Below are positions 53,854-62,040 of a DNA stretch of 64,000 nucleotides, in pieces. Position 1 is the first letter of the stretch; each line of letters begins with the position of its first letter. The notes beneath the pieces are model-generated. The model searched no databases and was not told the origin of the DNA. It worked only from the letters and a program-made list of their open reading frames with translations. The stretch spans positions 62,001 through 126,000 of the forward strand of contig CAWBAJ010000020.1 of assembly GCA_963786765.1 (NCBI GenBank), in the 5' to 3' direction. Both the position numbers and the translations under genes were made by a program. The DNA is from DATKNA01 sp963786765 (GTDB lineage: Bacteria; Actinomycetota; Actinomycetes; Actinomycetales; Kineosporiaceae).

Positions 53854-54030
53854 GCGCTCCATCCTGCGAGGGGCAGGACCATTCGGGCACCCAGGGCTAA
53901 AGGAAGTGACGCAGGTCACTGCCCGGCGAGGTTTCAACTCCCCCGCTCGGGGGCCAGGGACTCGCCCGATCGGCGGGAGCCGGTCAGGAGAAGGACGAGC
54001 CCGACCCCGTCGGACGGGGGCGGGGCGAGG

Positions 54031-54207
54031 TCAGGCGAAGCCGGGCTGCGGCAGGTCGGGCCCCGGGACGGGCGACACCGGGTCGGGGATGTCCGGGCCC
54101 GGGGGAGGTGGGACCGGGGACGGCGTCGGCGTCGGCGGACTCGGAGGCTCGGGCGGCGCCGGCGACGGGGGCGTCGGCAGGGGCTCCGGAGGGAACGGTT
54201 CGGTCAT
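54031..54207 (-). CDS. Small proline-rich protein (58 aa)
   Basis: ATG 54207 overlaps the stop of the upstream glycosyltransferase by 4 nt (ATGA), the same coupling seen through the whole heptose operon, which argues that this tiny frame is translated. The product starts MTEPFPPEPLPTPPSPAPPE and is almost entirely Pro with Pro-Ser, Pro-Thr and Glu/Asp, ending DLPQPGFA. There is no signal peptide. It could be a poly-proline linker or a peptide whose translation needs EF-P. No family is recognised. Confidence 0.55.
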   Translation of the reverse strand: MTEPFPPEPLPTPPSPAPPEPPSPPTPTPSPVPPPPGPDIPDPVSPVPGPDLPQPGFA

Positions 54208-55220
54208 GACCCCGCCGTACCCGCGGGAACGAGATCCAACCGTGCCAGGGCGGCAGCCAGCACCTCGTCGACGCGCACGCGCAGCAGCACGGGGTCGCAC
54301 CGGTCCGCGTTGCCGTCGCCCTCGCCGAGCCCGGCCCCGTGCCAGATCACCGTGTGCCGGTCCGGGTCGGCCAGCGGCCCCCACCGCGTCGGTGGAACTG
54401 GACCGAAGACGATCACGGACGGGGCGCCGAGGGCGGTGGCCAGATGAGCGACACCCGTGTCGCCGGACACCAGCAGCGACGCCCCGGCGACCAGCGCGGA
54501 CAGTTCGGGCAGCGACAGCTCGCCCGCGGTGCACCGTTCCGGAGGCAGCCCGGCGGCCGAGGCAACCCCGCGGACGAGGGCGCGCTCGTCGGGACCGCCG
54601 GTGAGCACCACCGGGACGCCGGTGCGCTCGAGCTCACGCGCCAGCCGCGCCCAGCGCCGGGCCGGCCACCGCCGGGCAGGCGCGGCCGCTCCCGGGTGCA
54701 CGACGGCATACCTGCCCTCGCCCGCCACCGCGGGAAGGTCCCAGGACGCCGGCAGCTGCAGGCGCAGATCGGTGGGGCGGCACACCCGGTGGCGGCCGCT
54801 TTCCGACCGGGCCGACGCGGCGTCCACCAGCCGGCACCAGCGCCGCACCTCGTGCTCCGTCGGGTCCCACGCCGGCCCGTCGACCCCCGCCTCCGGGCTG
54901 GCGTAGGCGAGGAGCTCCTGCGGCCGGCCGGCCTGCAGGAGGCGGTGGCTCAGCGGACCGCGCCCGTGCAGGTTGACGGCGACGTGCGGTCCGAGGCCGG
55001 CGCCGGGCGGGTCGTCGTGCAGTCCTGCCGTGGGTACGACGGCGTCGACGACGCCACAGTCCCGGAGCAGCGCTGCGGGCGGGCCCGACGCGGCGAGGAG
55101 CAGCGGCCTGCCGGGCAGCAGCCGCCGGAGCCCCCGCAACGCCGGGACCGCCGCGAGCGCGTCCCCGAGACCCAGCGCCCTCAGCACGAGGACGGGCCCC
55201 GGTGGGGCGCAGTCGGTCAC
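54204..55220 (-). CDS. Glycosyltransferase family 9 (heptosyltransferase-like) protein 2
   Basis: A 338-residue ADP-heptose:acceptor transferase-type protein. VLVLRALGLGDALAAVPALR is the N-terminal family block (a GDA..AVPALR motif), HVAVNLHGRGPLSHRLL follows, and the C-terminal nucleotide-sugar site shows VVHPGAAAPARRWPARRWAR, VVLTGGPDERALV and SLLVSGDTGVAHLATALGAP. GTG 55220 overlaps the SDR stop. It should use the ADP-heptose made by HldE and GmhA/B. Acceptor unknown. Confidence 0.85.
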   Translation of the reverse strand: MTDCAPPGPVLVLRALGLGDALAAVPALRGLRRLLPGRPLLLAASGPPAALLRDCGVVDAVVPTAGLHDDPPGAGLGPHVAVNLHGRGPLSHRLLQAGRPQELLAYASPEAGVDGPAWDPTEHEVRRWCRLVDAASARSESGRHRVCRPTDLRLQLPASWDLPAVAGEGRYAVVHPGAAAPARRWPARRWARLARELERTGVPVVLTGGPDERALVRGVASAAGLPPERCTAGELSLPELSALVAGASLLVSGDTGVAHLATALGAPSVIVFGPVPPTRWGPLADPDRHTVIWHGAGLGEGDGNADRCDPVLLRVRVDEVLAAALARLDLVPAGTAGS

Positions 55221-55942
55221 GGCCAGGAGCTCTCCGTCGAGACCGCCACGACGAGCTCGCGCAGCTCGCAGCGGGCCGGCTGGCCGAGCGCGAAGAGGAT
55301 CGCCTCGGCGACGTGGGCGGGGTCGTTGAGGACGGCGTCCGGCCCCGGCTTGTACTGCTCCGGCCGGCCGTCGAAGAAGTGCGTCGTCATGCCGCCGGGG
55401 ATCAGCAGGGTCACGCCGACCTCCCCGGCCGTCTCGGCGGCCAGTGCCCGGGTGAAGCCGACGACGCCGAACTTCGACGCGCAGTACGCCGTGGCGTCGG
55501 AGACCGCCTTGATGCCGAGCGTCGAGGCGACGGTGACGACCCGGCCGCGGTTCGCCTTGAGGTGGGGCAGGGCGGCGCGCACGACGGCGGCGGTGCCGAG
55601 CAGGTTGACGGCGATGACTCGCGTCCACGTGTCCAGCGGGACGTCGTCCAGCTTGCCGCAGGCGTCCGTGCCCGCGGCGGTGACCACCGCGGTCGGCGGC
55701 CCGTACTGCTGCACCGCCCGCTCCACGGCCGCCACCGCGGCGGCCGGGTCGGCGAGGTCGACCTGGACGTGGTCGCCACCGTCCGGCGGGGCCTGCCGAT
55801 CCAGCACGACGGCGGTGCCGCCCCGCTTGGCCACCGCGGCGACCACGGCGGCCCCCAGGCCGCTGGAGCCGCCGGTGACGAACACGGGCCCGTCGAGGGG
55901 GGTCCCCTCGACGGCTCGCACGAGGCCGGGGCTGACGGTCAT
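55217..55942 (-). CDS. SDR-family oxidoreductase
   Basis: A short-chain dehydrogenase of 241 residues. Cofactor loop FVTGGSSGLGAAVV, VVTAAGTDA in place of NNAG, catalytic Ser in VVTVASTLGIK and the YCASKFG catalytic Tyr/Lys are present. Lying inside the heptose operon between hldE and a GT9 gene, it could modify the heptose or its nucleotide form, but it is a classical SDR and not the extended HldD-type epimerase. ATG 55942 overlaps the hldE stop (ATGA) and has GGGAG six bases upstream. Confidence 0.88.
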   Translation of the reverse strand: MTVSPGLVRAVEGTPLDGPVFVTGGSSGLGAAVVAAVAKRGGTAVVLDRQAPPDGGDHVQVDLADPAAAVAAVERAVQQYGPPTAVVTAAGTDACGKLDDVPLDTWTRVIAVNLLGTAAVVRAALPHLKANRGRVVTVASTLGIKAVSDATAYCASKFGVVGFTRALAAETAGEVGVTLLIPGGMTTHFFDGRPEQYKPGPDAVLNDPAHVAEAILFALGQPARCELRELVVAVSTESSWP

Positions 55943-57324
55943 GACGCTCTCCCTCTGCTGGACTGGGCGTGCTGGATGATCCGGGTGGTGGAACGGCCCG
56001 GGAGGTACGGCAGGAGCACGACGCGGCCGCCCCACGAGCGCACCAGCGACGCCTCGGGCAGGGTGTCGGCGTTGTAGTCGCCGCCCTTGGCCCACACGTC
56101 GGGGCGCAACCGCTCGAGGGCGGCGTGCGGGCTGTCCTCGTCGAAGACGACGACGGCGTCGACGCAGCCGAGGCCGAGCAGCACGCGGGCGCGGTCATCC
56201 TGCGTGTGCACGGGGCGGCCGGTGCCCTTGAGGCGCGTGACGCTGGCGTCGGAGTTGAGCAGGACGACGAGGCAGTCGCCGAGCCGCCGGGCCGCCTCGA
56301 GGCACGACACGTGGCCGGCGTGCAGCACGTCGAAGCAGCCGCCGGTGGCGACGACCCGCCCGCCTGCCGCGCGGACCCGGGCCAGCAGCTGCTCGACGGA
56401 CTCGTCGCCGTCGGGTGGCTCGGACGGGGCGGGCCTTGCGGGCTCGTCGAGCGCACCGACGCCGCCGGCGTCCAGCCACATCGCCACGTCGAGCACGGCC
56501 TCGCCCACGGCCTCGGTGATGACCGCACCGCGGGCGAGCGCGAGGGCGAGCGCGCCGGCGAAGCGGTCGCCCGCGCCGCACGGGTCCCCGGCGGAAGCGT
56601 GCGGGGCGGGCGTGACCAGCGGCGGGCTGCCGGCGAGGACGGTGACGGCTCCGGCGGCGCCGTCGGTCGCCACCACCGCCCGCGACTGCCAGCGCTCGCG
56701 CAGCAGCCCCGCGGCGGTGTCGAGGTCGCCGCCGGCGGCGACGCCCGCGAACTGCAGGGCCTCCCGGCGGTTCGGCGTGGCGGCAGTGACCCCCGGTACC
56801 GGATCGGCGCCGCGCGGGTGGGGGTCCCACACCACGGGCCGGCGCGCCGCCCACCGGGCGAGCACCTCGCGGACGGCGGGATGCGCGGTGATTCCACCCC
56901 CGTAGTCGGCGACGAGCACCGCGTCCGCGGCGGCGACGGCCGCGTCGAGGGCGCCGGCGTCGACGTCCGCGGCCGGGTCGAGGGTCGGCGCGCGGTCGTC
57001 CAGCCGGGCGACGGCCTGGCCGGCGGCCCGGATCCGGGTGAGCACCCGGGTCGCGGGCGTGGCCGCGAGGCCGAGCACAGCGACACCGGCCACGGCGAGC
57101 AGCTCGCGCAGCCGCTCCCCCGCCGCGTCCGTGCCGTGGCACGAGGCCAACGTCACCTCGCCGCCACGGCCGGCGAGCAGGCGGGCGGCGAGCCCGGCAC
57201 CGCCCGGACGCTCCAGCGTCCGCTCCACCTCGACGACAGGGACGGGTGCGTCCGGCGCGACCCGCTCCACGGCCCCCAGGATGTCGCGGTCGAGCATCGC
57301 GTCGCCGACGACGAGCAGCCGCAC
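55939..57324 (-). CDS. hldE: Bifunctional heptose 7-phosphate kinase / heptose 1-phosphate adenylyltransferase
   Basis: Makes ADP-heptose: the N-terminal ribokinase-like half phosphorylates heptose 7-phosphate and the C-terminal half adenylates heptose 1-phosphate. 461 residues, the usual length. Kinase: VVGDAMLDRDILGAVERVAP at the start, VLVADYGGGIT, VVWDPHPRGAD and ASAGDPCGAGDRFAGALALA with the catalytic Asp. Transferase: VVATGGCFDVLHAGHVSCLE (HxGH type) and later LRPDVWAKGGDYNADTLPEA. GTG 57324 starts one base after the gmhA stop. Confidence 0.93.
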   Translation of the reverse strand: MRLLVVGDAMLDRDILGAVERVAPDAPVPVVEVERTLERPGGAGLAARLLAGRGGEVTLASCHGTDAAGERLRELLAVAGVAVLGLAATPATRVLTRIRAAGQAVARLDDRAPTLDPAADVDAGALDAAVAAADAVLVADYGGGITAHPAVREVLARWAARRPVVWDPHPRGADPVPGVTAATPNRREALQFAGVAAGGDLDTAAGLLRERWQSRAVVATDGAAGAVTVLAGSPPLVTPAPHASAGDPCGAGDRFAGALALALARGAVITEAVGEAVLDVAMWLDAGGVGALDEPARPAPSEPPDGDESVEQLLARVRAAGGRVVATGGCFDVLHAGHVSCLEAARRLGDCLVVLLNSDASVTRLKGTGRPVHTQDDRARVLLGLGCVDAVVVFDEDSPHAALERLRPDVWAKGGDYNADTLPEASLVRSWGGRVVLLPYLPGRSTTRIIQHAQSSRGRAS

Positions 57325-57325
57325 G

Positions 57326-57934
57326 TCACACCACCTCGGCCAGCTCGGGGACGGCGGGCAGCGCGAGGTGCCGCTCCAGGGCGGCGCACACCGCGTGCAC
57401 GGCGACGAGGTGCGCCTCCTGCACCGCGGTGGTCGACGGGACGTCGATGGCGAGCACCTCGTCCGCGAGGTCGGCGACGGGATTCGGCGCCGGTCCCGTC
57501 ATCGCCCACACGGCCAGGCCGGCCTCGCGGCCCGCCCTGGCCGCCAAGACGAGGTTCGCGCTGCGGCCGCTGGTGGTGAGCAGCACGAGCACGTCGCCCT
57601 CGCGACCGTGCGCGGTGACCTGTCGCGCGAAGGCGTGCTCGAAGCCGAAGTCGTTCCCGATGGCCGTCAGGCTCGACGTCTCCGCGGACAGCGCGATGGC
57701 GGACAGCGGCCGCCGGTCCGGCGTCTCGAACCTCCCGACGAGCTCGGCGGTCAGGTGCTGCGCCTCCGCGGCACTGCCGCCGTTGCCGGCGGCGATCAGC
57801 CGGCCGCCACCCCCGAGGACGCCGGCGAGCAGGACGCCCCACCTCTCCACCAGCGCGGCCTGCCGCTCGAGGTCGGTCAGCGCGCGCCGCAGGAGCGGGA
57901 GGTGACGGTGGAGGTCGGCGAACGCGTGGCTCAT
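57326..57934 (-). CDS. gmhA: Sedoheptulose 7-phosphate isomerase
   Basis: First step of heptose synthesis: converts sedoheptulose 7-phosphate to heptose 7-phosphate. 202 residues with a SIS domain: GGRLIAAGNGGSAAEAQHLT, SSLTAIGNDFGFEHAFARQV and VLVLLTTSGRSANLVLAA match GmhA; EAHLVAVHAVCAALE near the end carries conserved His/Glu. ATG 57934 has AAAGGG seven bases upstream and overlaps the stop of the preceding glycosyltransferase (ATGA). Confidence 0.93.
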   Translation of the reverse strand: MSHAFADLHRHLPLLRRALTDLERQAALVERWGVLLAGVLGGGGRLIAAGNGGSAAEAQHLTAELVGRFETPDRRPLSAIALSAETSSLTAIGNDFGFEHAFARQVTAHGREGDVLVLLTTSGRSANLVLAARAGREAGLAVWAMTGPAPNPVADLADEVLAIDVPSTTAVQEAHLVAVHAVCAALERHLALPAVPELAEVV

Positions 57935-59193
57935 GCCAGTGCCCTTTCGACGGCAGCTTCGACCGGACCGACTCCTGCGACGACCCGGGGGGCGGTCGCG
58001 TCGGCCAGCTGCGTGTAGACGGTTTCGGTGAGCTCGGCGACCCGGGGCCACCCGAAGCGGGTCGCCACATGCTCCGCGGCGGCACGCCCGAGGCGCAGCC
58101 GCAGGCTCTCGTCGCCCAGCACACGGTTCAAGGCCGCCGCAGTGGCGACCGGGTCGCGCGGCGGCACGAGCAACCCGGTCACCCCGTCGACGACGCTGTC
58201 GAGCAGGCCGCCCACCGCGGCGCCGACGACCGGCACCCCGCACGCCATCGCCTCCAGGGGGACGATGCCGAACGGCTCGTACCAGGGCACGCACGCGACG
58301 ACGTCCGCCGAGCGCATCAGCGCCGGGACGTCCGCCCGGCCGACCCGGCCGACGAAGCGCACCCGGTCGGCCACGCCGAGCTCGCCGGCAGCAGCCCGCA
58401 GCAGGCGGACGTGCGGGTCGCCGTCGAGCTCGCGCTCGTCCGGGCCGCCGGCGACGACGAGCTCGGTGTCCGGGTGATCGAGCAGCACGAGCGGCAACGC
58501 CTCGATCAGGGTGCGGACGCCCTTGCGCTCCACGAGACGGCCGATCGACACGATCCGGCGCATCGGGCGCAGCACGCGCGGGGACGGCCCGGACCGGAAC
58601 GCGTCGAGGTCCACCCCGCAGGGGGCCACGTGCAGCCGATCGGGCCGCGCGCCGAGCGCGAGCAGCTCGCGGACCTCGTCCGAGCAGGTGGCGATGACGG
58701 CGTCCGCGGCCCGGGCCAGGTGCTCCTCGCTCGCCAGACGGTCGGGCGGGCTGGTGTCCGCCTCGCCCTGGTGCCGGCGCTTGACGACGCCGAGCGCGTG
58801 GAACGTCTGGACCAGCGGGGTGCCCGTGCTCGCCCGGGCCCGCAGCGCGGCGACGCCTGACATCCAGAAGTGCGCGTGCACGACGTCGGGCCGGCCGGTA
58901 CGGCGCCAGCGCGCGGCGAGCCACGACCCGAAGGCCGGCATGTAGGGGGGCAGGGAGTCCTTACCGATGGGCCGGGCCGGACCGGCCGGCACGTGGACGA
59001 CGTTCACACCGGGGTGCAGCTGTACGACCTCCGGCAGCGCCCGGGCGTCGCGACGGGTGAACACCTCGACGGTGTGGCCACGGTCGGCCAGGGCGGACGC
59101 GAGGGCGGCGACGTGCACGTTCTGGCCGCCGGCGTCGTCTCCGCCGAGCACCGCCAGCGGGCTCGCGTGCTCGGACACCATCGCTATCTTCAT
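57931..59193 (-). CDS. Glycosyltransferase (GT4-type)
   Basis: A 420-residue GT-B glycosyltransferase. MKIAMVSEHASPLAVLGGDD then AGGQNVHVAALASALADRGH is the N-terminal loop typical of GT4 enzymes resembling the sucrose-phosphate/MshA group. The nucleotide-sugar half has RRIVSIGRLVERKGVRTLIE, CVPWYEPFGIVPLEAMACGV (EPFG..PLEAMACG, with the E-x7-E motif) and GVTGLLVPPRDP. ATG 59193 has GAGG seven bases upstream. Overlaps neighbours by 4 nt on both sides. Probably adds a sugar in the same glycan as the heptosyltransferases; sugar unknown. Confidence 0.88.
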   Translation of the reverse strand: MKIAMVSEHASPLAVLGGDDAGGQNVHVAALASALADRGHTVEVFTRRDARALPEVVQLHPGVNVVHVPAGPARPIGKDSLPPYMPAFGSWLAARWRRTGRPDVVHAHFWMSGVAALRARASTGTPLVQTFHALGVVKRRHQGEADTSPPDRLASEEHLARAADAVIATCSDEVRELLALGARPDRLHVAPCGVDLDAFRSGPSPRVLRPMRRIVSIGRLVERKGVRTLIEALPLVLLDHPDTELVVAGGPDERELDGDPHVRLLRAAAGELGVADRVRFVGRVGRADVPALMRSADVVACVPWYEPFGIVPLEAMACGVPVVGAAVGGLLDSVVDGVTGLLVPPRDPVATAAALNRVLGDESLRLRLGRAAAEHVATRFGWPRVAELTETVYTQLADATAPRVVAGVGPVEAAVERALA

Positions 59194-60158
59194 CGCGCCA
59201 CCTCCTCGAGGAGCTGGTCCCAGTCGGCCAGGAACCGTGCCAGGCCGAACCGCTCGAGCGCATGGCGGCGCGCCACGTCGCCCTGCGCGCGGGCGAGGCC
59301 GGGGTCGGCGGCAAGGGCGCGGGCCGCCATCGCGAGGGCGTCCACGTCGGCGGTGACGAGGCCGGCCCCGGCCGGCACGGCCTCCGGCGCCGCGGTCGCC
59401 GCGAGCGCGAGGACCGGCATGCCGATGGTCATCGCCTCGAGCAGGGCCAGGCCCAGGCTGGTCCAGCGGTACGGGTGCAGGTAGGCGCGGTGTTCGGCCA
59501 TCCGCTTGTGCAGGTCGGCCTGTGCGAGCTCCTCGGCGCCGGCGAGCCCCGTCGGAATCAGCTGCTCGACGCCGTCGGTCTTCATGCCGTACACGTGCAC
59601 GGGGACCGAGCGCGCGACCCGGGCCGCGAGGTCGGTGCCGGCGACGCGGGCACGGCGCACTGGTTCGTTGCACGCGAACGCGAGGGTCGCCAGCGTGCCG
59701 GTGTACAGGTGGCCCGGGTCGGGGACGCCGTGCTCGACGACCCGCACCGGCGCGTCCCCGTTGTCCCACATCGCGGCGTTGAAGGGCGTGACGTGGACGA
59801 TCGGGATGTCGCTGCGGTCCGCGAGCGGGTGCCGCCAGCCGGCGACGTCCCCCCGCGGGGTGTTGTGCTCGACGTACACGGCAGGCACGTCGATGCCCGC
59901 GCGGCGCCCGGTCCATGCCTCGAACAGCTCGAAGTCCCGGAGGCGCTGCAGCACGACGACGTCGAACCCGCGGTCGGCCGCCGTGTCGGCGATCTCCTGC
60001 GGCGACACCTCCCGCACCCGCGCCGGCCACGCGTACGTCGTCGCCCGGCCGAGGCCGTCCGGGCCGCGGTCCGGCGTGACGGGCACGAGGACGTCGTGCC
60101 GGCTGTGCACGAAGGCGGTCATCCACGAGCCGTGGACGTGCCAAGCGAGGATCCTCAC
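59190..60158 (-). CDS. Glycosyltransferase-like protein of the heptose operon
   Basis: A 322-residue protein with GT-B features: MRILAWHVHGSWMTAFVHSR at the start, VVVLQRLRDFELFEAW, VYVEHNTPRGDVAGW, IVHVTPFNAAMWDN and the C-terminal AYLHPYRWTSLGLALLEAMT followed by IGMPVLALAATAAPEAV, a glycosyltransferase donor-site pattern. GTG 60158 overlaps the stop of the GT9 gene upstream (GTGA). Similar proteins start with ILAWHVHGSW in actinobacterial polysaccharide clusters. Donor and acceptor unknown. Confidence 0.8.
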   Translation of the reverse strand: MRILAWHVHGSWMTAFVHSRHDVLVPVTPDRGPDGLGRATTYAWPARVREVSPQEIADTAADRGFDVVVLQRLRDFELFEAWTGRRAGIDVPAVYVEHNTPRGDVAGWRHPLADRSDIPIVHVTPFNAAMWDNGDAPVRVVEHGVPDPGHLYTGTLATLAFACNEPVRRARVAGTDLAARVARSVPVHVYGMKTDGVEQLIPTGLAGAEELAQADLHKRMAEHRAYLHPYRWTSLGLALLEAMTIGMPVLALAATAAPEAVPAGAGLVTADVDALAMAARALAADPGLARAQGDVARRHALERFGLARFLADWDQLLEEVAR

Positions 60159-61273
60159 GCGGACAGCACGCTCCTTCCCGGGGTCTGCTGGGCCTGAGGC
60201 CGCGGGGCAGTGAGCTCGTCCACGGCGTCGGCGACGACGGCGGGGGCGAGTGACAGGCAAGGATGCCCCGGCACCGGGCAGTCGCGCGCGCCGGAGCCGC
60301 GGCACGCCGCCTGCTGATCGCCCAGGACCCGGACCGGCACACCCCACGGCAGCCACCGCTCCAGCGGCACGACCGGCGCGAACAGGGACACGACCGGGGT
60401 GCCGACCGCGGCGGCGAGGTGCGCCGGGCCCGTGTTGCCGACGACGACGCAGTCGGCGGCCTCGAGCACGGCGGCGAGGGTGGGCAGGTCGGTGCGGCCG
60501 CCGAGGTCGACCACCCCGCCGAGATCGGCGCCACCGCCGGCGGCGACCTCGGCGGTGAGCTCACGCTCGCCCGGACCACCGGTGACGACCACCCGCCGCC
60601 CGCGGGCCACGAGCTCGGCGACGAACGCGGCGGCGTCCCGGGCCGCCGGGGCTCGGGCCGGCACGGACGCACCGGGGTGCACCACGACGAACGGGCCGGC
60701 CGGGGCCGATCCCGACAGGGCCTCCGGCAACGGGGGCAGCGGGCGCCGGACGGCGAGCCGTCGCTGGTCGGGGTCCGCGGCATCGGGCTCGAAGCCGGCG
60801 GCTCGCACCAGGGCGAGCATCACCTCGACCTCGTGCACCTGGCCTGGCGACGAGCGGTCGGCGCGCAAGCGCAGGTCGAGCAGCGAGCCGGGGTAGTCCT
60901 CGCTGGCCGCGGCGATGAAGGGCACACCCGCCAGGCGGAGCAGCAGGGCGGCGGGGAGCGGGCTCTGGTGCCACGAGGTCAGGACGACGGCGGCGTCGAA
61001 CGCACCCGCGCGCACCCGGTCGACGAGGTCCTCGGTCGCGACGGCGTCCACCGGCGGAGGGCGGTATCCACTCCAGGGGGCCCGGAAGACGACGACCTCG
61101 TCGACGCCGGGCAGCAGCCGTGCGGCCTGCTCCCCGGCCGGCGACACGAGCATCGTCACCGAGGCGTGGGCTGCGACCGCGCGGACAGCGGGGCCGGCGA
61201 GCAGCACGTCGCCGTCGCTGTCGGTGCGGGCGACGAGAACGCGGCGGGGCGCCGGCCCAGAAGGCTCTGTCAT
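60155..61273 (-). CDS. Glycosyltransferase family 9 (heptosyltransferase-like) protein 1
   Basis: A 372-residue GT9 protein. RRVLVARTDSDGDVLLAGPA is the N-terminal motif; FDAAVVLTSWHQSPLPAALL, FVVVHPGASVPARAPAARDA, VVVTGGPGERELTAEVA and DCVVVGNTGPAHLAAAVGTP form the family core. Near the C-terminus ACRGSGARDCPVPGHPCLS has three cysteines, also seen in related actinobacterial GT9 proteins. ATG 61273 overlaps the gmhB stop (ATGA). With the second GT9 at 54.2-55.2 kb the operon could add two heptoses. Confidence 0.87.
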   Translation of the reverse strand: MTEPSGPAPRRVLVARTDSDGDVLLAGPAVRAVAAHASVTMLVSPAGEQAARLLPGVDEVVVFRAPWSGYRPPPVDAVATEDLVDRVRAGAFDAAVVLTSWHQSPLPAALLLRLAGVPFIAAASEDYPGSLLDLRLRADRSSPGQVHEVEVMLALVRAAGFEPDAADPDQRRLAVRRPLPPLPEALSGSAPAGPFVVVHPGASVPARAPAARDAAAFVAELVARGRRVVVTGGPGERELTAEVAAGGGADLGGVVDLGGRTDLPTLAAVLEAADCVVVGNTGPAHLAAAVGTPVVSLFAPVVPLERWLPWGVPVRVLGDQQAACRGSGARDCPVPGHPCLSLAPAVVADAVDELTAPRPQAQQTPGRSVLSA

Positions 61274-61809
61274 GGCAGCCCCCCGAGGACCAGGTCGACG
61301 GCTGCGCCGAGATCGGCGGCGACCAGAGGTGCCTCCTCGACCTCCTCCGGGCGCGTCGCGGGAGTCGGAACCAGGATCGAGCGCGCGCCGGCCGCGGTCG
61401 CCGCGCCGACGTCTGCGCCGATGTCACCGATGACCACGGTCTCGTCCGGGCGCAGGCCGAGCGCGGCGGCGGCCTGGAGCACGAGGCCCGGAGCGGGCTT
61501 GCGGCACCTGCACCCGTCCTCCGGCGCGTGGAGGCAGACGGCGACCGCGTCGAAGGAGCCGACCTGCCGCTGCAGCTCATCGTTCACCGCACGGACGGCT
61601 GCGGGGGTGAGCAGGCCGCGGGCCACACCGGACTGATTGGAGACGAGGCCGATACGCAAACCAGCCGCGCGGAGCCGCTCGACCGCGCGCCGCGCGCCCG
61701 CCACGGCCCGCACGAGCGCCGGATCCCCGTTGTAGGGGACGTCGTGCACGAGGGTTCCGTCGCGGTCGAACAGGACCGCGCGAGCCCGGAGCGCCACGCG
61801 GGCGTTCAC
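61270..61809 (-). CDS. gmhB: D-glycero-D-manno-heptose 1,7-bisphosphate phosphatase (HAD-IIIA)
   Basis: Removes the 7-phosphate from heptose bisphosphate. About 179 residues. HAD motif I ARAVLFDRDGTLVHDVPYNG with both catalytic Asp, motif II GLVSNQSG, the zinc-site segment VCLHAPEDGCRCRKPAPGLV (Cys-x-His ... Cys-x-Cys, with a shorter loop than E. coli GmhB), and motif IV VVIGDIGADVGAA. GTG 61809 is chosen for lack of a better start; no strong ribosome site. First gene of the leftward heptose operon. Histidinol phosphatase is the usual confusion, but gmhA/hldE neighbours decide. Confidence 0.92.
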   Translation of the reverse strand: MNARVALRARAVLFDRDGTLVHDVPYNGDPALVRAVAGARRAVERLRAAGLRIGLVSNQSGVARGLLTPAAVRAVNDELQRQVGSFDAVAVCLHAPEDGCRCRKPAPGLVLQAAAALGLRPDETVVIGDIGADVGAATAAGARSILVPTPATRPEEVEEAPLVAADLGAAVDLVLGGLP

Positions 61810-62040
61810 CGAGCCGCCGGCCGGAGAGCGGCGTGGATCGCGAGGACCAGCACGCTCCACCTCCCGACCCGGACGACGACCGCGGCAAGCTGCCGCTGCC
61901 TGCTTTTTCCCGGTCGAAGTGGGGTTTAAACCAGAAGTCGACACGTAACGTAGCGCTTCTCTCGGGAAACGCCTGAGAAACGACTGCGGCGAGTAGCAGT
62001 TCGGCGTGCGAGGCGATCGAGGAGGAGGAAACTGCAGGTC
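61810..62040. promoter_or_regulatory. Divergent promoter region between gmhB and an aldehyde dehydrogenase gene
   Basis: 230 bp without a gene, AT-richer than its surroundings near 61920-61960. A 10-bp palindrome GGTTTAAACC lies at 61923-61932 and could be an operator. The region must hold the promoter of the heptose operon; no clear -35/-10 pair was recognised. Confidence 0.35.
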
